Part shown: positions 6,903 to 14,731 of the stretch, piece by piece | Position numbering within the stretch: the first letter of the stretch is position 1 | How the letters are laid out: every line of letters starts with the position of its first letter | Assembly (NCBI GenBank): GCA_902788705.1 | Contig: CADALE010000023.1 | Span: 1-36,538, forward strand | DNA from: an uncultured Coriobacteriaceae bacterium | Lineage (GTDB): Bacteria > Actinomycetota > Coriobacteriia > Coriobacteriales > Atopobiaceae | DNA: 36,538 bases | Direction: 5' to 3' | Program-made: the position numbers and the translations under genes | Notes under the pieces: generated by a model | What the model saw: only the letters and a program-made list of their open reading frames with translations | Database searches by the model: none | Told to the model about the DNA's origin: nothing

Positions 6903-8027
6903 CTACCAGCGCTCCACCAAGCAGGTGTCGAACCCGGCCACGATGGCGTCCTGATCCATGTGGCGGCCAATCACCACCAGCTTGGTCATGCGGTCGCCCA
7001 CCTCGTCGTCCCAGTCGTTCAGGATCTCGGGGTTCTCGGCAATGATCTTCTGCTTCTCGGCCTCGGGGGCAGAGTCAACAAACAGCCCGTTCTCCTGCAG
7101 GTGCACCTGATGGCCCGCCTGCTCGAACACGTAGGCCATGTCGGGGTCCTGCGACAGCCAGGCAAGGCCCTTGCAGCGGATGATGGTCTCGGGCCACTCG
7201 CGCACGAAGGCCTCGAGGCGGTCGATGTCGAAGGGCTTGCGGCGCTGGTACACGAAGGTGGCGATGTCGTACTCAAGCACCTCGGGGTCCTCGTGCTCCT
7301 CGGGATGCTCCATCGCGTCGATCCACGCGGCCGACCCATATGCCTCGTCAAAGCTGAAGCGACCCGTGTTAAGCAGGTCGTCAAGGTCGACGGCGCCGTT
7401 GGTGGCCTCGATGATCTTGGCGTCCTTCTGCAGGCCGCGCACGAGGGCCTTCAGCTCGGCCACCTGCTCGGGCTTCACCAGGTCAACCTTGTTCAGCACC
7501 AAGGTGGTGCAGAACTCAAGCTGCTGGATGAGCAGCGCCTCGATGTCGTCCTCGTCGATGTCTTCCTCAAGCAGGTCCTCGCCACCGTTGAACTCGTCAA
7601 ACATGCGGGCGCAGTCCACCACGGCGATGATGTTGTCCAGCTGGACCGAGATGCCCTGGGCCGACATCTGCTTGCAGAAGTTGTCGATGGTGAAGGCGAT
7701 GGGGATGGGCTCGCAGATGCCCGACGCCTCGATGATGATGTGGTCAAACCTGCCCGACGTCGCAAGCTCGGTGAGCTGGCGGGCAAGGTCGTCGGCCAGG
7801 GTGCAGCAGATGCAGCCGTTGGTAAGCGGCACGAGCGTGTCGTTCACCTGGGTGACCACGCCGGTCTGCTCGATGAGCCGCGCGTCCACGTTCACCTCGC
7901 CGATGTCGTTGACGATGACGGCGGCGCGGATGCCCTCCTCGTTGGACAGGATGTGGTTAAGCAGGGTGGTCTTGCCAGCACCGAGGTAACCGGTGATGAG
8001 CGCAATCTTTACGGTGTTTTCAGCCAT
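6903..8027 (-). CDS. CobW/COG0523-family GTPase metallochaperone
   Basis: The 374-aa G3E GTPase has Walker A GYLGAGKTT (residues 13-21), the metal-binding CxCC motif (C72, C74, C75 in NGCICC), NKVD at 179-182 and a C-terminal CobW_C domain. COG0523 proteins use GTP hydrolysis to deliver metals (zinc, cobalt, iron) to client proteins or under metal limitation. The client here cannot be told from the neighbours. The ATG at 8027 follows AAAGGAGA and starts just before the P-loop. There is no His-rich insertion. The promoter region lies in the divergent 366-base gap that also holds repeat copy 3. Confidence 0.92.
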   Translation of the reverse strand: MAENTVKIALITGYLGAGKTTLLNHILSNEEGIRAAVIVNDIGEVNVDARLIEQTGVVTQVNDTLVPLTNGCICCTLADDLARQLTELATSGRFDHIIIEASGICEPIPIAFTIDNFCKQMSAQGISVQLDNIIAVVDCARMFDEFNGGEDLLEEDIDEDDIEALLIQQLEFCTTLVLNKVDLVKPEQVAELKALVRGLQKDAKIIEATNGAVDLDDLLNTGRFSFDEAYGSAAWIDAMEHPEEHEDPEVLEYDIATFVYQRRKPFDIDRLEAFVREWPETIIRCKGLAWLSQDPDMAYVFEQAGHQVHLQENGLFVDSAPEAEKQKIIAENPEILNDWDDEVGDRMTKLVVIGRHMDQDAIVAGFDTCLVERW

Positions 8028-8184
8028 GAGTCTCCTTTGGTTGCAGGTAACCTTATGAAGTTTGCCACAACCCTGTGGAGAGGCAGTGCGAATTGCCCAG
8101 TTTACGTGGTAATCACCATACGGCCAACGCATGGGAGGCGTCGGGCCCGGAAGCGTTGGCGTCACCCATCGTCAGCCTCGTGCC

Positions 8185-8274
8185 GCGGACAGTGGGGACG
8201 TAGCACTTTGTCCGAGCTCACTCATTGCCCGCTTAGCAAGAGCCCGGACAAAGTGCTACGTCCCCACTGTCCGC
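8185..8274. repeat. Dispersed inverted-repeat element, copy 3 (30-bp arms)
   Basis: Arms at 8185-8214 and 8245-8274 are perfect 30-base reverse complements around a 30-base loop. A partial further arm end lies at about 8275-8294. The core is the same as at 1089-1200, but the variable base pair is switched: GGACAG/CTGTCC here against GGACAC/GTGTCC there. The element occupies the divergent gap between the CobW and HAD genes. I saw nothing else convincing in 8028-8393 apart from the ribosome binding site of the HAD gene. Confidence 0.85.
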
Positions 8275-8393
8275 GCCCGTCCCCACTGTCCGGCCCGTCA
8301 CCTGCCGTCCCCTTGTTGCATGCTGGCCTCGGCTCATCTTTAGGAGCTAGCGTGCCGTATACTGTCGACCGGGACAACCCATACGGAGGGCAC

Positions 8394-9197
8394 ATGGCAG
8401 ACATCAAGATGGTGGCCGTAGACGTTGACGGCACCTTCATCAGGCGCGACTACAGCTTTGACGTCGACCGCTTCAAGCGCATCCTCGACCGCATGGACGC
8501 GGTTGGAGCCCAGTTCGTCATCGCAAGCGGCAACCAGTACTGGCAGCTGCGCGACTACTTTCCCGGCTACGACGAGCGCATCTCGTTTGTTGCCGAGAAC
8601 GGCGCCTACGTGAAGGACCATGCCGACGTCGTGTTCACGGCCCAGATGGACCCGGACGTTGTGCGGGGAACGCTGGACTGGATTGACGCCCACCCCGACA
8701 TCGAGAACGTGATGAGCTGCCTTGACTGCGCCTACGCCGAGCGCGGGCGCATGCGCGAGTGGTTCTTCGAGTTCATGCGCACCTACTACCACCGCCTGGA
8801 GTGGGTGGACAGCCTGCGCGACGTGACCGACCCCGTGCTCAAGTTTGCCCTCTCGGTGCCGGAGGAGCAGACGATGGCCTACTACGAACAGATTCGCGCG
8901 TCGCTAACCGGCGGCCTCGTGCCCACCACCAGCGGCCACGGCGCCATCGACCTCATCATCGAGGGCAACCACAAGGCCAGCGGGCTTGCGCGCCTGGCCC
9001 AGCGCTGGGGCTTTGACCCCCGCGACTGTGCCGCCTTTGGCGACGGCGGCAACGACATCGAGATGCTGCGCTGGGTAGGCCACGGCTATGCGGTGGCCAA
9101 CGCCAGCGACGAGGTGAAGGCCGCCGCGGGCAACGTGTGTCCCAGCAACGAGGACCAGGGCGTGCTCACCACGCTGGAGGAGCTGTTCGGCCTCTAG
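8394..9197 (+). CDS. Cof-type HAD-superfamily sugar/nucleotide phosphatase
   Basis: The 267-aa protein has all HAD motifs of the Cof/YidA subgroup. The nucleophile pair is DVDGTF (D10, D12), motif II is ASGNQ, the lysine is in NHKASGLARL, and FGDGGNDIEML is motif IV. The type IIB cap lies between motifs II and III. These enzymes dephosphorylate sugar phosphates or flavin/nucleotide metabolites in the cytosol. The exact substrate is unknown. GGAGGG precedes the ATG at 8394. A second Cof-type HAD lies at 31572-32426. Confidence 0.93.
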   Translation: MADIKMVAVDVDGTFIRRDYSFDVDRFKRILDRMDAVGAQFVIASGNQYWQLRDYFPGYDERISFVAENGAYVKDHADVVFTAQMDPDVVRGTLDWIDAHPDIENVMSCLDCAYAERGRMREWFFEFMRTYYHRLEWVDSLRDVTDPVLKFALSVPEEQTMAYYEQIRASLTGGLVPTTSGHGAIDLIIEGNHKASGLARLAQRWGFDPRDCAAFGDGGNDIEMLRWVGHGYAVANASDEVKAAAGNVCPSNEDQGVLTTLEELFGL

Positions 9198-9239
9198 GCG
9201 CGGGGCCTCGCCCGCGGGCAAAGGCCTGTGGCTGCAACC

Positions 9240-10283
9240 CTAGAAGATGCGCAGGAACACCCAGGCCAGTATGTAGCCAATGAGGCCGCAGCCCGGGAAG
9301 GTGAGCAGCCACGTCATCACCATGTCGCCCGCGATGGCCCAGTTGACCGAGCGCACGCTTTTTGCGGCGCCCGCGCCCATGATTGCGGCCGTCTTGGTGT
9401 GCGTGGTCGACACCGGCATTCCGCCGAAGCTGGACAGCAGCAGGCTGATGCCCGCGCTGATGGACGCGGCGGCGCCTTGGTACTTCTCCATGGGCACCAT
9501 CTGCGAGCCCACCGTCTTCACGATCTTCTTGCCGCCCACAGCCGTGCCTGTAGACATGATGGCCGCGCACGCGACCATCATCCAGAGGGGATAGCCCTCG
9601 GGCTTGCCGGTGCCGGTGGCCAGCGACACGGCCAGCATGGCGGCCGACATGAACTTCTGACCGTCCTGAGCCCCGTGCATCAGGGCACCAAAGCCGGCAC
9701 CCACCACCTGCACGCGGCCAAACACCCGGTTCATCACGCGGTTGTCCGAAAACGCGCAGATCTCGCGTATCGCTTTGGTGGACACCCAGCCCAGCGCGAA
9801 ACCCATCACGGTGGAGAACGCCAGGCCGTACAGCACCTTGGCCCATTCGGCCATGTTGATGCCCTCGATGCCACCCGACACGGCGATGGCCGCGCCCGAG
9901 AGGCCGGCGATGAGCGCGTGGCTCTCGCTGGTGGGGATGCCAAACATCCAGGCGATGCCGCCCCATGCCACGATGCCCACCATGGCGGCCGCTAGCGCGA
10001 CGAGCGCCGCATGGCTGTCGCCACCGAAGTCCACCATGCCGCTGATGGTGTCAGCTACGGCGGTGGAGATGAGCGTTGCCCCCACAAGGCCAGTAAAGTC
10101 GCAGATGACGGCCAGTATGACGGCGTTGCGGAAGGTGATGGAACGCGTTCCCACGGCTTCGGCGATGGAGTTGGCGGCATCAGTTGAGCCGTTCACGAAC
10201 ATCGAGGCGCCAACGAGCGCAAGGGTAAGGGCAAGCAGCGGGTTATTGCAGATCAGCGATACGAACTCTGAGAGGGACGTCAT
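9240..10283 (-). CDS. pit: Pit-family inorganic phosphate transporter
   Basis: The 347-aa membrane protein belongs to the Pit family (PF01384). It shows the duplicated signature regions: VNGSTDAANSIAEAVGTRSI near residues 30-50 and the second-half GMPVSTTHTKTAAIMGAG near 290-305. Pit carriers import phosphate, usually as a metal-phosphate complex, with protons or sodium. AAGGAGG precedes the ATG. It is divergent from an OmpR/PhoR-type two-component system, and direct repeats lie in the shared promoter region, which suggests phosphate-responsive control. Confidence 0.93.
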   Translation of the reverse strand: MTSLSEFVSLICNNPLLALTLALVGASMFVNGSTDAANSIAEAVGTRSITFRNAVILAVICDFTGLVGATLISTAVADTISGMVDFGGDSHAALVALAAAMVGIVAWGGIAWMFGIPTSESHALIAGLSGAAIAVSGGIEGINMAEWAKVLYGLAFSTVMGFALGWVSTKAIREICAFSDNRVMNRVFGRVQVVGAGFGALMHGAQDGQKFMSAAMLAVSLATGTGKPEGYPLWMMVACAAIMSTGTAVGGKKIVKTVGSQMVPMEKYQGAAASISAGISLLLSSFGGMPVSTTHTKTAAIMGAGAAKSVRSVNWAIAGDMVMTWLLTFPGCGLIGYILAWVFLRIF

Positions 10284-10346
10284 GATTCCTCCTTAGAACG
10301 ACCCCATCTAAATCGTAGGGAACGCGACCCAGGAAGTGGTTGTGTG

Positions 10347-10363
10347 CGTGTGAACCCGTGTGA
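10347..10363. promoter_or_regulatory. Direct repeats resembling a response-regulator box
   Basis: CGTGTGA occurs at 10347-10353 and 10357-10363, a 10-bp helical period, between the phosphate transporter and the OmpR-type regulator. Read on the minus strand the unit is TCACACG, loosely like actinobacterial PHO-box repeats. The match is weak and based on spacing and location. Confidence 0.3.
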
Positions 10364-10498
10364 CATGAGGGTAAACTCTGATACCGAGCAACCAGTCCGC
10401 CCTAGAAGCTTCTCGCAGCGCAGCTCCTGTTGCGCGATGATATGCTCAGGCCACGTGCGGCCCCATGGCCGCCAGACCAGACAAGGAGGCCCCAAGCC

Positions 10499-11188
10499 AT
10501 GTCACGCATCCTGCTTGTGGAGGACGACAAGTCCATCCGCTTGGCCCTTGACTTTGCCCTCACCAAGGCCAACTACGAGGTGTCCGTCGCCGTAGATGGT
10601 GCCACAGGTCTGGACGCTGCCCTCAGCACCCAGCCTGACCTCGTGCTTCTTGACGTGCTGCTGCCCAAGATGTCGGGGCTTGACGTGGCCAGGACCCTGC
10701 GGGCCTCGGGCTTTCGCTCGCCCATCATCATGCTCACGGCGCTGGACAGCGACGACGACAAGGTTGCCGGCCTCGACGCCGGGGCCGATGACTATATCAC
10801 CAAGCCCTTCTCTACCGCCGAGCTGCTTGCGCGCATCCGTGCCAACCTCAGGCGCAAGGCTGCGGAGCAGACGCACGACTCGGGCGTGATCGAGGCGGGC
10901 AACCTCACGATAGACGTCGACGCCATGCGCGTGGAGGTTGACGGCCAGCCCGTGCGCCTGCGCTCGAAGGAGTATGCGCTGCTGCTTGCCCTCGCGTCGC
11001 GGCCGGGTGCGCTGTGCACGCGCCAGTGGATCTCGCAGGAGGTGTGGGGCGAGACGTTCCTTCCCACGTCGCGCACCATCGACACGCACATCCGACGCCT
11101 GCGCAAGGCCATCGAGACTGGCGAGTGGACCTACATCCAGACCGAGCATCGCATGGGATACCGGTTTGAACCAAGAAAGGCGCAGTGA
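10499..11188 (+). CDS. OmpR/PhoB-family response regulator
   Basis: The 229-aa regulator has a receiver domain with phospho-acceptor D52 (LVLLDVLLPKMSG), T80 and K102 (ITKPFS), followed by an OmpR-type winged-helix DNA-binding domain (about 128-225, RTIDTHIRRLRKAIE). AAGGAGG precedes the ATG at 10499. The stop overlaps the histidine kinase start (TGATG), so the pair is coupled. The divergent Pit transporter makes phosphate sensing plausible, but this is inferred only from location. Confidence 0.93.
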   Translation: MSRILLVEDDKSIRLALDFALTKANYEVSVAVDGATGLDAALSTQPDLVLLDVLLPKMSGLDVARTLRASGFRSPIIMLTALDSDDDKVAGLDAGADDYITKPFSTAELLARIRANLRRKAAEQTHDSGVIEAGNLTIDVDAMRVEVDGQPVRLRSKEYALLLALASRPGALCTRQWISQEVWGETFLPTSRTIDTHIRRLRKAIETGEWTYIQTEHRMGYRFEPRKAQ

Positions 11189-12477
11189 TGGGAGGCCTCT
11201 CCAAGGCAACAAGCGGGTGGCGCGGACGGCTGCTGTTTGGCTATGCCGTCGTGGTGATGGTGCTGGCGGCCGTGTGGACCTTCTCGTTGCTTGGGCCGGT
11301 AAGCCAAGCCCTTGAGGACCGGCAGCGCGAGGTGCTGCTGTCGGTTGCCAACGCGGCGAGCGTTGCCCTCGATGCAAGTGACCTTCCCGACTCCGAGGTG
11401 CTGGACCGCATCGCCACAAGCGAGCGCCTGCGCATCACACTGATCTCGCGGGATGGCAGCGTGCTGGCCGAGAGCTCCGAGGACGGCGAGATGGCAAACC
11501 ATGCCGATCGCCCCGAGGTGGTCTCCGCATTGGGCGGAGAAACGGGCTTCGACCGGCGCGTCTCTGAGACCGACGGGGTCGAGTACCTGTACGTGGCCGT
11601 GCCCTGCGTGGTCGAGGGCCGAAGCGGGGCGCTGCGCGTGTCCATGCCCGTCACGCAGGCAAACGCTGACATGCGTCGCTTCTACTGGACCAGCTTCGCG
11701 CTGCTGGCTGCCGCGCTGCTGCTTTCCGTGGGAACCGCCTGGCTGTCGTTCACGCGAGCCTCCGAGCCCGTGAGCCGGCTGGAGCGCATGCGCACCGACT
11801 TCGTGGCCAACGCAAGCCACGAGCTGAAAACCCCCGTCGCGGGCATCAGGCTTCTCACCGAGTCCATCAGGCAGGCAAGCGACATGGGCGACGCTGCCGC
11901 CGTAGACGAGTTTGCCCAGCGCCTGGACCGAGAGTCTCTGCGCCTGCAGTCCCTCGTGACCGACCTCATGGATCTCTCCCGCGTGGAGGGCGAGCTGCAT
12001 CCCGCAATGGGCGCCGAGTCGTGCGACCTGCTCACCGTGGTGGGGACATCGTTCGAGACCCATCGCCACCGGGCCCTGTCCAAGGGCCTCGCCTTCACGC
12101 TTGACGAGGACGTGCCCGATGGCGAGAGCTGCCGCGTGCGGCTTTCGGTTGCCAACGCCACGCTGCTGGTGGACAACCTGCTGGACAACGCCCTCACCTA
12201 TACCGAGAAGGGCTCGGTGCGCGTGCGCCTAGCCAGCGATGGGGCGGCCGCGACGCTGGAGGTGGCCGATACGGGCATCGGCATCCCGCCCGCCGACCAG
12301 GACCGCGTCTTCGAGCGCTTCTACCGCGTTGACACCGCGCGCTCGCGCGAGGCAGGAGGCACGGGTCTTGGCCTGTCGCTCGTACGCAACACCGTGAGCC
12401 GCGGTGGAGGCACCATCGAGCTTGAGAGCACGGTGGGCAAGGGCTCGACGTTCCGCGTCACCCTGCCCCTCACCTAA
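11188..12477 (+). CDS. PhoR/VicK-like sensor histidine kinase
   Basis: The 429-aa kinase has two membrane segments (about 15-35 and 167-187) that flank a 130-residue extracytoplasmic sensor domain. The HisKA phospho-acceptor is H211 in NASHELKTP, followed by a HATPase with DNLLDNALTY (N box), DTGIGIP (G1) and GTGLGLS (G2). No HAMP or PAS domain is evident between TM2 and the H box, which is unusually close. The ATG at 11188 overlaps the regulator's stop. An in-frame GTG immediately upstream (11185) is an alternative. It phosphorylates the co-transcribed OmpR-type regulator. Confidence 0.93.
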   Translation: MGGLSKATSGWRGRLLFGYAVVVMVLAAVWTFSLLGPVSQALEDRQREVLLSVANAASVALDASDLPDSEVLDRIATSERLRITLISRDGSVLAESSEDGEMANHADRPEVVSALGGETGFDRRVSETDGVEYLYVAVPCVVEGRSGALRVSMPVTQANADMRRFYWTSFALLAAALLLSVGTAWLSFTRASEPVSRLERMRTDFVANASHELKTPVAGIRLLTESIRQASDMGDAAAVDEFAQRLDRESLRLQSLVTDLMDLSRVEGELHPAMGAESCDLLTVVGTSFETHRHRALSKGLAFTLDEDVPDGESCRVRLSVANATLLVDNLLDNALTYTEKGSVRVRLASDGAAATLEVADTGIGIPPADQDRVFERFYRVDTARSREAGGTGLGLSLVRNTVSRGGGTIELESTVGKGSTFRVTLPLT

Positions 12478-12500
12478 CGGAAGCCGGGGTCGTTGGCCGC

Positions 12501-13313
12501 CTATACGTAGCGCCTGGCAGCGCGCAACGTTGCCGGAAGGTAGCTGTCGCCAAACAGCACGCAGTGCAAAAGGAGCGGCGCCACCTGGTGAAGCTGCACG
12601 CGCTCCTGCCATCCGTCCGCAAGCGGTGACACCTCGTCGTACCCCGCAAGCAGGCAGTCGAGGTGCTGGCATCCAAACAGCTGGAGCATCGCAAGGTCGG
12701 TCTCGGCATGGCCGCCGTGAGCCATCGGGTCGATGATGGCCGCCCCGGTGGGGTTGGCGGGGTTCGCATCCCACAGCAGGTTACCCGCCCACAGGTCGCC
12801 GTGCAGGCGGGCCACTTGGTGCCCGTTCCCCGCCACGAGGCCAGGCTGCGGTGCGTCAAAGATGCCCGCCTCAAGCCGCGACGCCAGGCGCTCGAACAGC
12901 GACACCTCGGTCGGGCCAAGGCTTCCCTCGTCACGCAGGACGCGTACGTAACACATCACGCGATGCTCGGCGTAGAACGCGCCCCAGGTTGAGGACGCAT
13001 CGGCCTTGGCCACCGTGGGCGTAAGCGAGTGATCGATACGATAGCTGCCCTCCCACCCCAAAGGCGGGCAACCCCACCACGCCGCACCCGCCGCATGGGT
13101 GCGGGCAAGGGCCGCACCGGCGCGCCGGGCTACGTCGCGCGTAGGCGCGCAGGTAAAGATGCGCTCCTCGACAAGCTCGGAACCTGTGACGCTGATCACC
13201 GTGGCCGCATGCAGGCCACCGTCGCACTCGGCTTCGGCCAGCCACCTAAGACCAGCGGCCTCGCCCTCAAGCGAGGCCCTGCCTCCCAGGTCCCGCTTCG
13301 TAAAGGTTTGCAT
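12501..13313 (-). CDS. Fructosamine kinase family protein (short actinobacterial form)
   Basis: The 270-aa protein belongs to the fructosamine/ketosamine-3-kinase family. The catalytic loop HGDLWAGN (H171, D173, N178) and the metal-binding D195 in IDPMAHGG are present. The N-terminus begins directly at the VAIK-like lysine region (FTKRD, K6) and the helix E (EGEAAGL), without the usual glycine-rich strand pair. That short form is typical of actinobacterial members. It phosphorylates glycated amines so that they deglycate. I preferred the ATG at 13313. A GTG at 13349, overlapping the upstream gene, would add 12 residues. It is the last gene of an operon with the acetyltransferase and RelB-PIN gene. 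Confidence 0.85.
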   Translation of the reverse strand: MQTFTKRDLGGRASLEGEAAGLRWLAEAECDGGLHAATVISVTGSELVEERIFTCAPTRDVARRAGAALARTHAAGAAWWGCPPLGWEGSYRIDHSLTPTVAKADASSTWGAFYAEHRVMCYVRVLRDEGSLGPTEVSLFERLASRLEAGIFDAPQPGLVAGNGHQVARLHGDLWAGNLLWDANPANPTGAAIIDPMAHGGHAETDLAMLQLFGCQHLDCLLAGYDEVSPLADGWQERVQLHQVAPLLLHCVLFGDSYLPATLRAARRYV

Positions 13314-13327
13314 GGCGGCGCCCACGC

Positions 13328-13951
13328 CTACTTGCTGCTTCCCTGCCACAGTTGGCCCATCTCGGCATCCTTGTTGGTGATGGGTCGAATCGCACGGCAG
13401 GGGCAGCCCACGGCCACCACGCCGGCCGGAATGTCCTTATTAACCACGCTGCCTGCGCCGATGACGGAGCCACTTCCAATGGTGACGCCCGGCAGCACCA
13501 TCACCCCGGCGCCAATCCACACGTCGTCCTCGATGGTGATGGGCAGCGCGTACTCAAGCCCGATGTTGCGCCGCTCGGCATCGATGGGGTGGGTGGCCGC
13601 CGAGAAGCAGCAGTCCGGCGCCACGAACACGTTGCGACCAAACGTGATGGGGGCGGCGTCAAGCATCACCGTGTTGTGATTGAGGAAGGTGCCGTCGCCC
13701 AGCTGGATGTTGGTGCCATAGTCGCACCAGAACGGCGCCACCACCGTGACGCCGTTGCCCACCTTGCCCAGCATCTGGCCAAGCAGGGCCTGTTGGCGGG
13801 CTATCTCGGTGGGGCGCACCGTGTAGTTGTAGTCAAAGCAGAGGCCCTTCGTCTCGGCGCGCGCACCCACGAGCTCGTCGTTGAAGTTTGCGTCGTACAG
13901 GCTGCCACCCGTCGAACGTACCATCTCTGCCGCCCACGTCCTGCGTGCCAT
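13328..13951 (-). CDS. Maltose/galactoside O-acetyltransferase (LacA/NodL-type hexapeptide repeat)
   Basis: The 207-aa protein has the N-terminal Mac domain (about 1-60) and a left-handed beta-helix with hexapeptide repeats (for example ITIEDDVWIGAGVMVLPGV). The catalytic histidine is H121 in SAATHPID. These enzymes move an acetyl group from acetyl-CoA to a sugar hydroxyl in the cytosol. The ATG at 13951 matches the family's N-terminus, although the ribosome binding site is weak. It lies 17 bases after the RelB-PIN gene and 14 bases before the kinase. Confidence 0.93.
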   Translation of the reverse strand: MARRTWAAEMVRSTGGSLYDANFNDELVGARAETKGLCFDYNYTVRPTEIARQQALLGQMLGKVGNGVTVVAPFWCDYGTNIQLGDGTFLNHNTVMLDAAPITFGRNVFVAPDCCFSAATHPIDAERRNIGLEYALPITIEDDVWIGAGVMVLPGVTIGSGSVIGAGSVVNKDIPAGVVAVGCPCRAIRPITNKDAEMGQLWQGSSK

Positions 13952-13968
13952 GATAGAGCCCCCGTTGC

Positions 13969-14571
13969 TCACGCCCGTGCCTCCAATACCGCACACATGT
14001 CCTTTGGTGAGAGCGCCGCCACCGTGGAGCGCTGCAGCAGCGCCTCGCTGAAGGTAACGAGGTAGTCTGCCTGCGCACGCTCGGCCGCGGCCAGCGCCAT
14101 GTTCTCGTCGAGGCTGCCCGACAGCATGCGGTAGCGGCATGCCGCCGTGAGGTCGGCCTCGTCCATTCCTACTGCCGTGCCTAGGTCGCGCATGCGATCC
14201 ACGGCCCTCCAGGCACCCTTCTTGCCCTCTGTTCCGCCAAGCGCCACGAACACGTCCTTGAGCGCCGTGGCGGGGTACAGCAGCTCGGCCTTGGCGGCCT
14301 GGGCACTCCGAAGCAGCCCCTGCGCCTCGGGGCGGGGGCGCTTGTCAAGCAGCGCCACCCACACGTCGGTGCACACCAGCAGCCTGAGGCACGCAACCTC
14401 GCCCAGAAGCAGCGGCGCGATGCTCTCGATGCCCTTGCCCCGCCGGGCCGCCTGCTCCCACAGGCCTCGCACGGCAGTGGAGGGCGTCAGGCCAAGCTCC
14501 GCCAAGGCGGCGTCGCCCGCCTCCTTAAGCTCGCGCTCCAACCTCACGTTTATCTGCGCAGTTGCTGCCGT
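13969..14571 (-). CDS. RelB/DinJ antitoxin-like domain fused to a PIN-like domain
   Basis: The N-terminus (TAATAQINVRLERELKEAG, then LAELGLTPSTAV) matches RelB/DinJ ribbon-helix-helix antitoxins. Residues from about 55 onward look like a PIN RNase fold: LLVCTDVWVALLDKRP with a first acidic Asp, LDENMALAAAERAQADYLVTF with the later acidic pair. The usual last acidic position (T-R-D/N) reads TFSE, so catalysis is uncertain. The standard start would be the GTG at 14547 (192 aa), but it cuts off half of the conserved first strand. AAGGAG at 14577-14582 instead points to ACG at 14571, used here (200 aa). A DNA-binding domain and a putative toxin domain share one chain. Confidence 0.7.
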   Translation of the reverse strand, partial: TAATAQINVRLERELKEAGDAALAELGLTPSTAVRGLWEQAARRGKGIESIAPLLLGEVACLRLLVCTDVWVALLDKRPRPEAQGLLRSAQAAKAELLYPATALKDVFVALGGTEGKKGAWRAVDRMRDLGTAVGMDEADLTAACRYRMLSGSLDENMALAAAERAQADYLVTFSEALLQRSTVAALSPKDMCAVLEARA

Positions 14572-14583
14572 TTTGGCTCCTTG

Positions 14584-14620
14584 CTTTACGATATAGTGCT
14601 TAATACTTTACGTGCTTTAC
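14584..14620. promoter_or_regulatory. Triple GTAAAG repeat upstream of the RelB-PIN gene
   Basis: CTTTAC (GTAAAG on the minus strand) occurs at 14584-14589, 14606-14611 and 14615-14620, immediately upstream of the RelB-PIN gene's ribosome binding site. Ribbon-helix-helix antitoxins often bind short repeats in their own promoter, so this may be the autoregulatory operator. Confidence 0.4.
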
Positions 14621-14650
14621 TCCGAACATTGTAACAACTGAACTCCCTTG

Positions 14651-14679
14651 TGAACAGTGGTAATTCGCATCGGTACAAT
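14651..14679 (+). promoter_or_regulatory. Probable icd promoter
   Basis: TGAACA (14651-14656) and TACAAT (14674-14679) are separated by 17 bases and lie about 50 bases upstream of the icd start codon in a less GC-rich stretch. Confidence 0.5.
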
Positions 14680-14731
14680 GGATGGGCTGCAAGTGGCTAA
14701 CCGCCAAACCCACCATCACCTGGAGGCACCG

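Noticed and set aside
6960..9197. A 745-codon plus-strand open frame spanning the CobW and HAD genes
   Set aside because: Only the part from 8394 is a real gene. The rest is the antisense of the CobW gene, kept open by high GC content, and reads as valine/leucine/histidine-rich non-protein.
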